Origin: Lachnospiraceae bacterium
Lineage (GTDB): Bacteria > Bacillota > Clostridia > Lachnospirales > Lachnospiraceae
Reading direction: 5' to 3'
Assembly (NCBI GenBank): GCA_910575475.1
Contig: CAJTGD010000050.1
Span: 1 to 35,199, forward strand
DNA length: 35,199 nucleotides
The stretch's first letter is position 1, and each line of letters starts with the position of its first letter. The notes under the pieces are model-generated. The model did not search any database. It was not told where the DNA came from and was given only the letters and a program-made list of their open reading frames with translations. Positions 24,523 through 33,370 of this stretch are shown in pieces. Made by a program: the position numbers and the translations under genes.

Positions 24523-25458
24523 TCAGATTTCCGCCGAAAGATACAGATTTTCCCTGATCCTGCCCAATATCAGGTCAATCCCCCGGATACTGGTCACGCG
24601 GAATTTTTCTTCCAGCAGCTCCATCAATTCCTGCCTCTGTTCCTCCGTCAATCTCAGATTCTGCACAAATGTAACAAGCGCAAAGTCTGCCAGCGACTTA
24701 CTGTACATATCCTTCTGTACGCACAGGCTGTCAATCAAAAGCGAAATGCTGGAAAATGTATCTCTCCCGTAAGACGTAAAAGAAATCTGCTGCAGCACAG
24801 AAAATACTTCAATCCGTTCAAAATCAAGATTCAGATCGCTGGTATAGAGATCCCGGATATAATCATTGCAATAGGAAAGGAACTGCATATGGATCGCGTT
24901 TCTCTCCACCAGAAATACATCTTCACACTTCACTGCCGCCAGTTCCAGCCCCAGAACCGTCAGGCCTCTCTGAAAAAATGCTTTCACTACATATCGATTT
25001 TCATGCTCCGCACGGCTTAAAACAGAATCCGCAAAAATCGGGACATACCGCCCTCCTTCCGCCCGAATCAGGCTGTTCGTCTTCGCGATCCCCCGCTTGT
25101 GATTTTCGTGAAAGGAAACAACCACCTCTTCAAACTGTCGGCTGTCCGCCTTGATATATACGGATACACGGTACACATTGTCGATCACGCAGATATAGGT
25201 GCTTTCCGGCTCCTGGTCTTTTCTCCTCTCAATCATATAGGGCTGGAGGTTCGATAAATACTGCCTGATAAAATCAAGGACATCTCTGCCGCAGTATGTT
25301 ATATAGTCAAAAAGATGTCGGTTCAGGCCGCTTCTGTGCTCGCTCTCATCCAGCCTCAGCCGATCCAGCTTTGCCAGCCTGCGGAGCTTTTTGCATACTG
25401 CGGTCATGCTCATGTCAATCCCCTGACGGATAGCGTCCTCAAATGTGATCTGATTCAT
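24523..25458 (-). CDS. Conserved-looking protein of unknown function
   Basis: A 311-residue soluble protein that I do not recognise. It is mixed alpha/beta with a charged N-terminal helical part (AVCKKLRRLAKLDRLRLDES), a central region rich in strands (STYICVIDNVYRVSVYIKADSRQFEEVVVSF) and a helical C-terminus (LTEEQRQELMELLEEKF). It has no signal peptide, membrane span or known catalytic motif. ATG 25458 is chosen because GAGGGG lies 9 bases upstream. The longer frame starting at 25506 would begin right beside a TATAAT that looks like its promoter. It precedes tag on the same strand. Confidence 0.6.
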   Translation of the reverse strand: MNQITFEDAIRQGIDMSMTAVCKKLRRLAKLDRLRLDESEHRSGLNRHLFDYITYCGRDVLDFIRQYLSNLQPYMIERRKDQEPESTYICVIDNVYRVSVYIKADSRQFEEVVVSFHENHKRGIAKTNSLIRAEGGRYVPIFADSVLSRAEHENRYVVKAFFQRGLTVLGLELAAVKCEDVFLVERNAIHMQFLSYCNDYIRDLYTSDLNLDFERIEVFSVLQQISFTSYGRDTFSSISLLIDSLCVQKDMYSKSLADFALVTFVQNLRLTEEQRQELMELLEEKFRVTSIRGIDLILGRIRENLYLSAEI

Positions 25459-25508
25459 TCCTGACTGCCCCTCTTCCCCTATCCATTTTAAAGAAAGCCT
25501 TTCCATGC

Positions 25509-25538
25509 ATTATAACACACAACCCATTTATTGTGTAA
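25509..25538 (-). promoter_or_regulatory. Candidate promoter for the unknown gene and tag
   Basis: A perfect TATAAT on the minus strand (25514-25509) with TTACAC about 18 bp upstream. The -35 is weak, and the position just before the preferred start codon supports it. Confidence 0.4.
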
Positions 25539-27525
25539 CCATTTTTATCTCCACTTCATACAGATCCTCCCTTGCGCTGCTGCTCCCGATATAAACCATC
25601 CATCCGGTATCTTCCGTTACAAATGTCTGTTTCTCTTCATCATAATACGCCGTGTCCTCTATATTGCAGGACAACATTACTGTAATCCTTTGTTTCTTTG
25701 AAAGATGTACCCTTTGAAAAGCTTTCAAAACATATTCCGGCCGTTCCGCGCAGGAATCTTTCACGCCCACATACATCTGTATGACCGCCTCTCCGGCGCG
25801 GCGGCCGGTATTTTGAACAGATACAGACGCACAGATCCTGCTGTTTTCCAGCCATGCCTTCGGCTCCTGCATCTGAAAACAGGTATATGAAAGTCCAAAT
25901 CCGAACGGATACAGTGCCTTTTTTCCCATCCTGTGAAGTAAAGTATAGCCATGATAATATCCATAGCGGATCTGTGCCGCATTCCAGTCAATCTCCGGGA
26001 GGTCTTCTTCTGTTTCAGGAATTGCAAACGGAAGTTTTCCTCCGGGATTTACTTTTCCAAACAGGACTTCTCCCAACGCGGCGCCTCCTTCCATCCCCGG
26101 ATAATATGCTATCAGGATTGCCCCTGTTTTATCTTCCCATTCATGAACCGTGATCATCCCTCCGCAGATCAAAACGACGACCGTATCTGTCCGGACGGTT
26201 CCAATCGCCTCAATGATCCTTCTGTCCCTTTCGTTTAAACCAAGCCCGCATACTCTGTCCCCGCCCATTTTTTGAGATGGTTTTTCTTCTGAATCCGCCG
26301 CGACATGCTCTCCTTCATCAAGATAATCATTTCCGGCAACCACGATCACCACATCCGCGTCCTTCGCGAGACGCCTGCAATGCCGCGCGCTCTCTCCCGT
26401 ATAATAAATCAGCTCCATTCCCTCCGCCATCCGCGCGATCCCCTGCAAGGGCGTGATCACATATGGCGGATATACCTGGCTGGAACCATGGTCTCCGATA
26501 TTTTCCCGGTCCGCCAGTTCTCCCAATACGAGCATCCGCTTTTTGTATGTCTTGTTTACAGGCAGTATCTCCTTTTCATTTTTAAGAAGCGTGATCCCCT
26601 CCCTGGCGCGCCGCAATGCCAGTGAGCTATGTTCGCCGCGATCCCGATTCTGGATTGCGGCTTTCTTCCGTCTATCCTCTGAAGCAAGCAGAGTCCGGAC
26701 AATCCGAAGCGCTGCTTCATCTATCCTGTCTTCGGATACAAGTCCTTCTTTTACGGCTGTGAGCAGATTCTCTCCGTAATATTTTGTCACCGGCATTTCC
26801 ATATCAAGACCGCCGTTCATTGCGGCCGCCGTATCCTGAATCCCCCATATAAAATCACTCATTACGAATCCGTCAAAATCCCATTCCCCTTTCAGCACCT
26901 GATTTAACAGATAGTCATGGTGCCCGCAGGCCACGCCGTCATAACTGTTATACGCCGTCATAACAGCGTCGGCCCCGGCATCTATACATTTCTGAAAATG
27001 GGGCAGAAATACTTCTCTCTCCGCTCTTTTGCCGCAGGAGACCGAAACTTTAAACCTGGCGTTTTCCATCGAATTAAATGCAAAATGTTTCACGCACGCC
27101 ATACTTGCGTACTCCTCTGATCAGCGCGGCACCCATTTCACCCAGCAGGCAGGGATCTTCTCCATAAGATTCCTGAGAACGCCCCCATCCCGGATGATAA
27201 GGAATGTTTACACAGATCCCTCCAAAAAGATTTCCCCCGCAGGCAAGTGTCTCTTCCGCTATTGCTTCCCCAACGCATTCTTCCAACTCCGGATCAAATG
27301 TCGCCCCTCTCATAACTGAAACCGGGAAACAGGTATTTTCTCCCCGCCCGCACGGTACGGAACTTCATTATAATGGATGCTCCGTTTCTTTTGGATGGCA
27401 TTTCTCACATCCTCCTGCAAAGCATTTCCGCTCAATAGGGAGATCTTTTCTTCCAAAGATAACCTTTCTAAGATCTTTTTCGCTGTTTCATTGTATTGTA
27501 ACCGTTCCTTTTTCCAGCTCACCAT
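25528..27525 (-). pseudogene. Glycoside hydrolase family 3 beta-glucosidase, broken by two frameshifting deletions
   Basis: Three consecutive frames add up to one GH3 enzyme: 27525-27310 (ERLSLEEKISLLSG ... HYNEVPYRAGG), a frame containing GENTCFPVSVMRGATFDPE ... GWGRSQESYGEDP to about 27074, and 27102-25528 (ACVKHFAFNSM ... GFDGFVMSDF with the nucleophile Asp, then GH3-C and Fn3-like domains to the natural end). The first break lies near 27345. There some 20-25 residues, including the expected DGPRG motif, are missing. The second break lies at 27095-27102 and is explained by loss of one copy of an 8-bp tandem ATGGCGTG, which removes the V-M-A of the KYGVMACVKH motif. The 3' two thirds look otherwise undamaged, so the decay is recent. 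It overlaps the 3' end of the AraC gene by about 38 bases. Confidence 0.85.
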
Positions 27526-28153
27526 CGCTTCTCTGATCCTCGATCACTTCATTTAAGATTTCCTTTGCTTCCATCTCATCAAAATTCAGATAGTCTTTTA
27601 ACGTATCATTGTAATGTTCTACCTGTCCTCTTTTCCGAAATTCATTCGGGGTCATTCCGGTTTCCTGCTTGAACACACGGTAAAAAGTCTTTTCAGAACC
27701 AAAACCGCATACATCCAATATATAGTTCATATTTTTATTTGTATTTTTCAGCAGGTCACGCGCCTTTATGACCTTTGCCATTCTGCAAAAAAAGTATCGG
27801 AAGCCACAGGCAGGGATCTCATCACTGGTACTGTCCAGATAAAAGCGGATGTCAAAACCGCTGTCTTTTTCTTCCTGAAACAGATCGAGATGCATCTGGA
27901 TGATCATACACAGATTGTCTTCTCCCTCCATACACTTGATCGCGTGAAATACATTCGGATTGATCAGCAGAAGATCTCCCTTTTTGAGAATCACGGATTC
28001 TGAACGCACCTTCACCTCCACAGCGCCCCGCAGGATTCCCAGCAATTCGTATTCATTGTGCCAATGAAATGTACTGCTTTGAATGGATGTTACAAATGCA
28101 TTTACCAGGAACGGCTCATCAATACTGATATATTCATAGATAGAATAAGACAT
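27488..28153 (-). CDS. AraC-family regulator with internally deleted DNA-binding region
   Basis: A 221-residue protein. The first 100 residues form the cupin sensor (WHNEYELLGILRGAVEVKV, ILKKGDLLLINPNVFHAI). The end carries the second helix-turn-helix of an AraC domain (ARDLLKNTNKNMNYILDVCGFGSEKTFYRVFKQETGMTPNEFR). The linker and the first helix-turn-helix, which normally fill some 80 or more residues between them, are missing: the sequence passes from ACGFRYFFCRMAK straight to VIKARDLL. The frame is kept, so a product may still be made, but normal DNA binding is unlikely. ATG 28153 follows GAGGAAA; a TTG at 28168 is the alternative. It sits between the GPH and GH3 pseudogenes and was presumably their activator. 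Confidence 0.75.
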   Translation of the reverse strand: MSYSIYEYISIDEPFLVNAFVTSIQSSTFHWHNEYELLGILRGAVEVKVRSESVILKKGDLLLINPNVFHAIKCMEGEDNLCMIIQMHLDLFQEEKDSGFDIRFYLDSTSDEIPACGFRYFFCRMAKVIKARDLLKNTNKNMNYILDVCGFGSEKTFYRVFKQETGMTPNEFRKRGQVEHYNDTLKDYLNFDEMEAKEILNEVIEDQRSDGELEKGTVTIQ

Positions 28154-28168
28154 ATGATTTCCTCGCAA

Positions 28169-29213
28169 TCAGCCTTTTTTTGCCCTTCTCTCTTCCAGCC
28201 CTGCCGAAATCTCCGGATAAATTTTATCCAGATTACAGAAAAACAGCGCCGCAAGGCCAAGTATAATCAAGACAGCCGGACTCCGGTCTTCCACTCTCCA
28301 TAATCAATCACATCCGCAACCATGGCGAACAGTCCCGCATTATGCGGAATCCCTCCGATACCGAGGCAGACAAGCCCTGCCACCGCTGACGCAAAGCTGG
28401 TTTCCGTAAACGCCATGATCAGAAGGCCCGCAAACTCCAGTACATAGCCAAACATCATGCTCTTCCACTTTCCAAGCAATCAATTGATATATGGATAGAT
28501 CAGATTTCCGATCATTTTAGGAAGGATAAAGCACAGTGTCAATGTTCCCATCAGCCCGGCATTTCCTAATACATCTCTTGCATAATAGATCCGGAGGCCG
28601 TTATTCACCCCAAGGATCGTATAATTGATCACAAATACGATTGTCAGCAGCGCAAAATACTTGTTCTGAAGCAGAAGCCCGAAGGACTCTTTGACACTCA
28701 TCTTATTTTCTGCCCTTACTGCTGTCTGTGTATTCTGATCCTGATTGGTACGCTCTTTGGTTCCCCAAAATGTGATCAGCAGTAAAACCACCGCAATGAC
28801 GCCGAAAATAACAGACATCCCTGTCCAGCCGAATCTTTCCACAAACCCGGTACAATTATAATTGATAAACAGTACCGTTGCCATTGTAAGAAAGAAACGT
28901 ATAGAACTCATAGTGACACGGTCCTTCGGATCCGGAGCCACCAGTGACAGCAGTGTATTATAGGGATCCACAGCCTTGCTTTTCCCCAGCGTGCATGGGT
29001 ACGGTCTATGATACTGCCCATTACAAGATCTGATATCCCGTCCAATAATCATCTTAACAGCATCAGCGTTCCGATCGTCGCAGCCGCGATCCCGACACTG
29101 TCCGTATAATACAATGTCAGATAAGAACCTACGGTAGTCCATACCAGATTGCACCCGCCGTTTCCTACTGCAAACGCAAGTATCTCTTTCCATGAAATAT
29201 TATTCTTTTCCAT
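28169..29213 (-). pseudogene. GPH-family sugar:cation symporter, multiply disrupted
   Basis: Remnant of a MelB/XynP-type symporter. The N-terminus is good (ISWKEILAFAVGNGGCNLVW ... YYTDSVGIAAATIGTLMLL), with GGAGAG before ATG 29213. An in-frame TGA then occurs at 29051-29049, after which the same frame continues DGISDLVMGSIIDRTHARWGK. At 28980-28983 one A seems lost from a run of A, shifting frame. Some 90 residues are then absent before PYNTLLSLVAPDPKDR. The frame later meets a second TGA at 28482-28480 in an otherwise continuous IYPYIN/LGKWKSMMFGY. Finally, after YGEWKTGVRL, another deletion joins to the true C-terminus (LDKIYPEISAGLEERRAKKG) in a different frame, stopping at 28169. It cannot make a working transporter. 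Confidence 0.85.
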
Positions 29214-29290
29214 TTTTTCTCTCCTTTGCATTTTATGATTTCTGATAGAAATTGTCAAATGTATTTTCCACTTTCGGATCTTCTGCATTT

Positions 29291-30445
29291 CTATGCTTTC
29301 TTTAAACGTAATTCCAGAAGTGAGAGTTTCCCGCTTCCCTTATAGATCAGATATAATTCTTTCTCATCCTCAAATCCGATCTCTGTCTCCGCGGATTTCC
29401 AGTATTGCGACGGCTCCAATTGAATTTCAGCGTGTTTCTTTCCGCCGGGCCCGCAACGACATGTATGGGGCATCATTTGGGTATGAATCTCCAGGATGCC
29501 TTCCTTGTCTGTTTTATAGATCACTTCAATCCTTCTGGTCTCTCTCAGATTGATATATTTGTATCCAATTAAAGTCCCATCCTTAATATTTTTAATATAC
29601 CGTTCTTGATTTTCACAGGTCATATATGGAAAATCTGCCTCCGCATTTGATCTTCCAAGTGAAGAGAGCGCTCCCATATGCCCGTTTGTCAGATTACAGC
29701 AATAGACCGCCGGATAGGACGCATTGCCGGATAAGGGGATCGGATTCATCCCGCTTGTCGTAATCGTCACCTGCGGGATACTGCCGTCTTCCTGAAAATA
29801 AATCCGTTCCGCGCATCCCTGACGGTTGTACTGATCCAACGCGGTATGGCGGTGATAGAATATGTACCACTGGTCTTTTACCTGAACAAGGCCGCCATGG
29901 TTATTTCCTACCGACATCAGCTTCTCTTCTTCTGTCCTTCCCTGATATCCCACGTCCCCGTTACTTACGATGACACCTCCAAACCGAAATCCGCTCATGG
30001 GCTGATCGCTGACGGCATAACAAAGCTGGTGTGTATTGACCGAAGAATAGATCAGATAATATCTACTGTTGATTTTCCGTATGGACGGCCCCTCAAAATA
30101 CTCATTTCCTTCAAAGGACGTCCCTTTTCCATAGTTTAAACTCGGAAGGATCACTTTCGGCCCTTTCTTTACCGTGAGCATATCCTCTTCCAATTGAAGC
30201 ACGCTGCCTCCGCGCAGATTCTGATTTTTATAGCGGGGGATGCTGATCATACACGGCGCGAATCCAAAATATAGAAAATTGCCTTCCTCCGTACAGATCA
30301 CAGAGGGATCATAGGGCTGATGCTCCGCCATGACCGTTCCGTCTTTATATCTCACTCTCCCGTAAAATTCATACTGCCCGGCCGGTGTATCACACACAGC
30401 CACATGGATGGCATCCTGAAATTTCACACAATAATACAGGTAATC
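29291..30445 (-). pseudogene. Glycoside hydrolase family 43 enzyme, N-terminus lost
   Basis: About 385 residues of a GH43 xylosidase/arabinofuranosidase-type protein. Recognisable blocks are YLYYCVKFQDAIHVAVCDTPAGQYEFYG, QPYDPSV with the pKa-modulating Asp, YFEGPSIRKINSRYYLIYSS with the general-acid Glu, and GNNHGGLV ... FYHRHTALDQYNRQGCAERI. The C-terminal accessory part appears complete. Upstream of about 30445 the homology stops. The N-terminal blade with the general-base Asp (roughly 80-90 residues) is absent, the frame runs back without an ATG, and it meets the terminator of the upstream gene at 30571. It is therefore unlikely to be active. It heads the damaged GH43 - GPH - AraC - GH3 operon. 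Confidence 0.8.
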
Positions 30446-30570
30446 ATGTGATATATATCCAAAACTTTCATTTCGTACAGCGCACGGCACTATACCTTGT
30501 GAAACGGCCGCATGGCCATGATGGGATACCCTTGGGTATACTCTTCCGCACAGCGGCCTGACCTCATTCT

Positions 30571-30608
30571 TAAAAAAGAAAAAGCAGAGGCGTTCATCCC
30601 TCTGCTTT
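30571..30608 (-). terminator. Terminator of the bioY-DUF1284 operon
   Basis: On the minus strand AAAGCAGAGG pairs with CCTCTGCTTT, with the stop codon of the DUF1284 gene in the loop, followed by TTTTTCTTTTTT. Confidence 0.85.
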
Positions 30609-30998
30609 TCTCTTCTTCCCCAATATCTTCTCCCGGCAGGCGCTGACCGGATACCAGCTGCACCCGTCACAGATGTCTGCCAGCATCTCCGGCGTCATCT
30701 CTTCCCGGATCCGTTCCACCAGCTCCTGATAAATGTAATCCTTTTCTTCCAACTGAAAATATTCCATCACCTTCCGGTCATACCGCTTCACCTTTTCGTT
30801 GGTACTGCACAGATCCGTTCCCAGCATATTGGGACAATCGGCGCAAAGAACATCGGTGGAGCAGGTCAGATGGACCGTTACCGGCTCACTGCCCCGAAGC
30901 TTTTCGGTAACCTGGTTCATATTTTTTACAAATTCATCGCTGTACCCTTTTCCGGAATACCCCTGGGTACAGAGAAGATGATGCGGCCTTAAGTCCAT
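30594..30998 (-). CDS. DUF1284 cysteine-rich, probable Fe-S protein
   Basis: A 134-residue protein starting MDLRPHHLLCTQGYSGKGYS, the signature of the DUF1284 family. It has eight cysteines (10, 46, 52, 55, 64, 110, 113, 121). CxxxxxCxxC at 46-55 and CxxC at 110-113 suggest one or two iron-sulfur clusters; this is inference from spacing. The biochemical role of the family is not established. ATG 30998 follows GGAGG at 7 bases. Its start overlaps the 3' end of bioY by 10 bases, so the two are translationally coupled, pointing to a role near biotin uptake or biotin-dependent metabolism. Confidence 0.85.
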   Translation of the reverse strand: MDLRPHHLLCTQGYSGKGYSDEFVKNMNQVTEKLRGSEPVTVHLTCSTDVLCADCPNMLGTDLCSTNEKVKRYDRKVMEYFQLEEKDYIYQELVERIREEMTPEMLADICDGCSWYPVSACREKILGKKRKAEG

Positions 30999-31540
30999 TG
31001 CAGCACCTCCCCCAATCGAACATGCAGCTTCAGCCCCAGTATGGAGGCCGCGGCCGCTTTGATCACCGCCGTCGGAAGGAAGGGCAGCACGCAGGCCGTA
31101 AACCCTGTCCAAACGGACGCTTTCATCAGGATGCAGAACATCAGCACGCCGACTGCATAATTGGCAGCCGTTCCCAAGATCAGGAATAAAAGAAACATGC
31201 CTTTCTGCTTTCTCAGCTTTGTACCTACGCCGATCAGGTATGCCATGATCGGGAAGGATATGAGGAATCCCCCGGTAGGCCCGATGAGATGCTGAAATCC
31301 GCCGCTGAATCCAGCCAGCACTGGAACGCCGATCGCTCCCAGCAGTACGTAAATGATCATAGAGATTGCCCCCCGCTTCGCGCCGAGTACCACCCCGGCC
31401 AGAGTCACGGCAAAGGTCTGCATGGTCATCGGCACGCCCATCGGCATGGGAATGGAAATCTGCGCCATGACCGCTGTGATGGCCGTCATAATGGCAATGC
31501 TGCATATGTCCTGTGTGGAAATTTTTGAAGTTTGCATCAT
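30989..31540 (-). CDS. bioY: Biotin transporter substrate-binding membrane protein BioY
   Basis: A 183-residue integral membrane protein, the S-component of the biotin ECF transporter. It has about six hydrophobic segments, with the family signatures QISIPMPMGVPMTMQTFAVTLAGVVLG (about 27-53), GAIGVPVLAGFSGGFQHLIGPTGGFLISF (about 68-96) and a C-terminal PFLPTAVIKAAAASILG. GGAGG lies 5 bases before ATG 31540 and 8 before ATG 31537; either may be the start. The promoter upstream carries a BirA-like operator, so expression should rise when biotin is scarce. Confidence 0.93.
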   Translation of the reverse strand: MMQTSKISTQDICSIAIMTAITAVMAQISIPMPMGVPMTMQTFAVTLAGVVLGAKRGAISMIIYVLLGAIGVPVLAGFSGGFQHLIGPTGGFLISFPIMAYLIGVGTKLRKQKGMFLLFLILGTAANYAVGVLMFCILMKASVWTGFTACVLPFLPTAVIKAAAASILGLKLHVRLGEVLQWT

Positions 31541-31683
31541 AGATACCTCCTGATATTTTCGGGCACTCCTGGGAACTCTCCTGCACCCATCTCTGCGGCC
31601 GCGTTTCCGAGAGTACTCTTTTCTCATGTTTTCCGGAATCCTTCTTCTCCTTTTGATACAGGCCTCAGATGGAATCCTTCCTC

Positions 31684-31736
31684 ATTATAAAGGCATATGC
31701 AGCAATTGTCAACCCATTTTATTTTTAGGTTTACAT
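31684..31736 (-). promoter_or_regulatory. bioY promoter overlapped by a BirA-type operator
   Basis: On the minus strand a perfect TTGACA (31713-31708), 17 bp and a perfect TATAAT (31689-31684) form a consensus promoter. The -35 lies within one arm of an inverted repeat read on the plus strand as TTGTCAACC (31706-31714), 13 bp, GGTTTACAT (31728-31736), which resembles the biotin-repressor site TTGTNAACC-N-GGTTNACAA. The spacer is slightly shorter than the usual 14-16. Bound BirA would block RNA polymerase. The 5' leader is about 137 bases and no other structure was recognised in it. Confidence 0.75.
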
Positions 31737-31786
31737 TTATATATTCCAATCAGTGAGGAAAAGGATTCCGGCCTTGAAAAACTGAA

Positions 31787-31844
31787 AAAGAGACTGTATT
31801 ATCATTTGCGGTCCAACTGCCACAAACTGCAACGCAGTCCCTTT
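31787..31844. terminator. Probable bidirectional terminator
   Basis: AAAGAGACTG (31787-31796) pairs with CAGTCCCTTT (31835-31844) with one G-U pair. T-runs follow on both strands (TTTTTATTT on plus; CTTTTTCAGTTTTTC on minus). It ends the minus-strand MgtC remnant. Confidence 0.6.
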
Positions 31845-31856
31845 TTATTTCGATTC

Positions 31857-32378
31857 TCAATATCCTGCCGCAGATTTATACTTTGCGTCCTTTACGCCGT
31901 AAATACCTGATAATTTCGACAATATCTCACTGATAGGGATTGAATTCCCTGATTCAAGCAAAAATTCAATTTTGACCATCTCCTTGTCCTGGTAGTCTGT
32001 AGAAATCGCCAGAACCTCTACCTGCTTTTCCTCTAAAATAGAAGTAATCTTCGACATATTCCGGGATATATTTGCGACAGCAATCTCCAGGATCATGGCA
32101 TTTTTATTTTTTACCAGATAATGTTCCAGTACCCTCAATGTCCTGAGCGCTATCATCAAAAATACAGTGGCCGCGGCCGCCTCATAATACAGGCCGGAAC
32201 CCACAGATAATCCAATACAGGCTGCCGTCCATATACTGGCCGCCGTAGTCAGTCCTTTTACTGTAGCGCCTTCTTTTATGATCGTTCCTGCGCCGAGAAA
32301 CCCAATGCCGCTGATCACCTGCGCCCCCAAGCGGAAAGGATCGTAGCCCGCAAGGCCCTGCTTCCATTTAAAATTCAA
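31857..32378 (-). pseudogene. MgtC/SapB-family membrane protein lacking its N-terminus
   Basis: About 165 residues of an MgtC/SapB family protein. The core membrane signature GYDPFRLGAQVISGIGFLGAGTIIKEG is followed by GLTTAASIWTAACIGLSVGSG and the cytosolic ACT-like C-terminal domain (about 90-173) ending SAAGY. The first two or so transmembrane helices (about 60 residues) are missing. Just upstream the sequence switches within a few bases to the broken rhamnosidase gene, so a deletion joined the two. The frame can only begin at a TTG (32378) with no ribosome site, so it is probably not translated properly. Confidence 0.82.
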
Positions 32379-33369
32379 GGGTATCCAGCACCTGGATATG
32401 CTCTGCGTTCTGTCCGGTCAGATTGGCGTATCCATACTCTTTTTCCGTCACCCCTGTCCAGCTGCTGCCCGCATATCCCGGACGAAGCCAACCGTCATCC
32501 GCCAGGTTTGCATCATATTTCTCTCCGATATACAGGTCTGCATACACCCGTGCTCCAAAGCCGGAACCAAATGTCTGATCGGTTCCGATTACCTCGTCGG
32601 TTCCGTCCTCATAGAAAATCTGGATCTGAATCAGCAGCGCAAGATGGTCTCCATATTGCACCGGGATTCCATAATGCCCCAGCCTTCCGGCCCACCAGCC
32701 GTCTGCCAGGACGACACCTATCACATTGTCTCCCTCTTGTAGCAGTTCTGTAATATCATAAGTCTGCACCTGCAGGTACTGTTCATAGCAGGTCATCTCC
32801 GGCGCCAGTTCATAATTCCCGACCCGCTTTCCATTCAGCAGCAGGCGGTAAATGCCATGTGCCGTTGCATAAGCCCTCGCACGCGCCACTTTTCCCTTTA
32901 CCCTGAATTCCCTGCGCAGCATGGGGCATGGACGCAGCTTTTCTTCCTCTATCGTCTTGCTTTGCTTCGGCTCGCCCCAATAGCCTGCATAGTCATCATG
33001 AACCGTTTGCTGCTGTTTGGGTTCGATCCATTTTGCCTGCCAGTCCTGTTCTGTCAGCAGGCCCGTTTCAAACCATGCCTCTTCGGAACCGCTTTCCCTG
33101 CCCCGGTTATCCCGGACCGTCACCTGCCATCTGTAACGCATCCCGCTTACAGTACACACTTCCGGCAGTTCCGCAAAATGATTCTGCGATTCCACGATCC
33201 CGGAATCATACACGCCCCGGGCCTGTCCATCTTCTGTCACAGTCACACGGTATGCGGTCTGAAAGATATGCCTTTCTTCCGCTTCCTTTTTCCAGGAGAG
33301 CCTTGGCGCTGTAACGGAGATTCCCAACGGATTTTCCATCGCGTCGCATCGAAGCCCGTATACCTTCAT
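32368..33369 (-). pseudogene. Alpha-L-rhamnosidase (GH78), N-terminal third only
   Basis: A 333-residue fragment of an enzyme that is usually near 900 residues and releases terminal L-rhamnose. Present are the N-terminal Fn3-like domain (LRCDAMENPLGISVTAPRLSWK, YRWQVTVRDNRG) and the Bac_rhamnosid_N lectin-like domain (ARAYATAHGIYRLLLNGKRVGNYELAPEMTCYEQYLQVQTYDIT, VLADGWWAGRLG). The catalytic (alpha/alpha)6 barrel is entirely absent. The frame ends at a stop at 32368, right where the MgtC remnant begins. GGAGG precedes ATG 33369, and the start is 1 base after the stop of the symporter gene, so it was translationally coupled to it. The product has no active site. Confidence 0.85.
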
Positions 33370-33370
33370 T

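Noticed and set aside
28480..29051. Selenocysteine or stop-codon readthrough at the two TGA codons of the GPH gene
   Set aside because: No SECIS-like reason, and the same gene also has a frameshift and deletions, so ordinary decay explains it.
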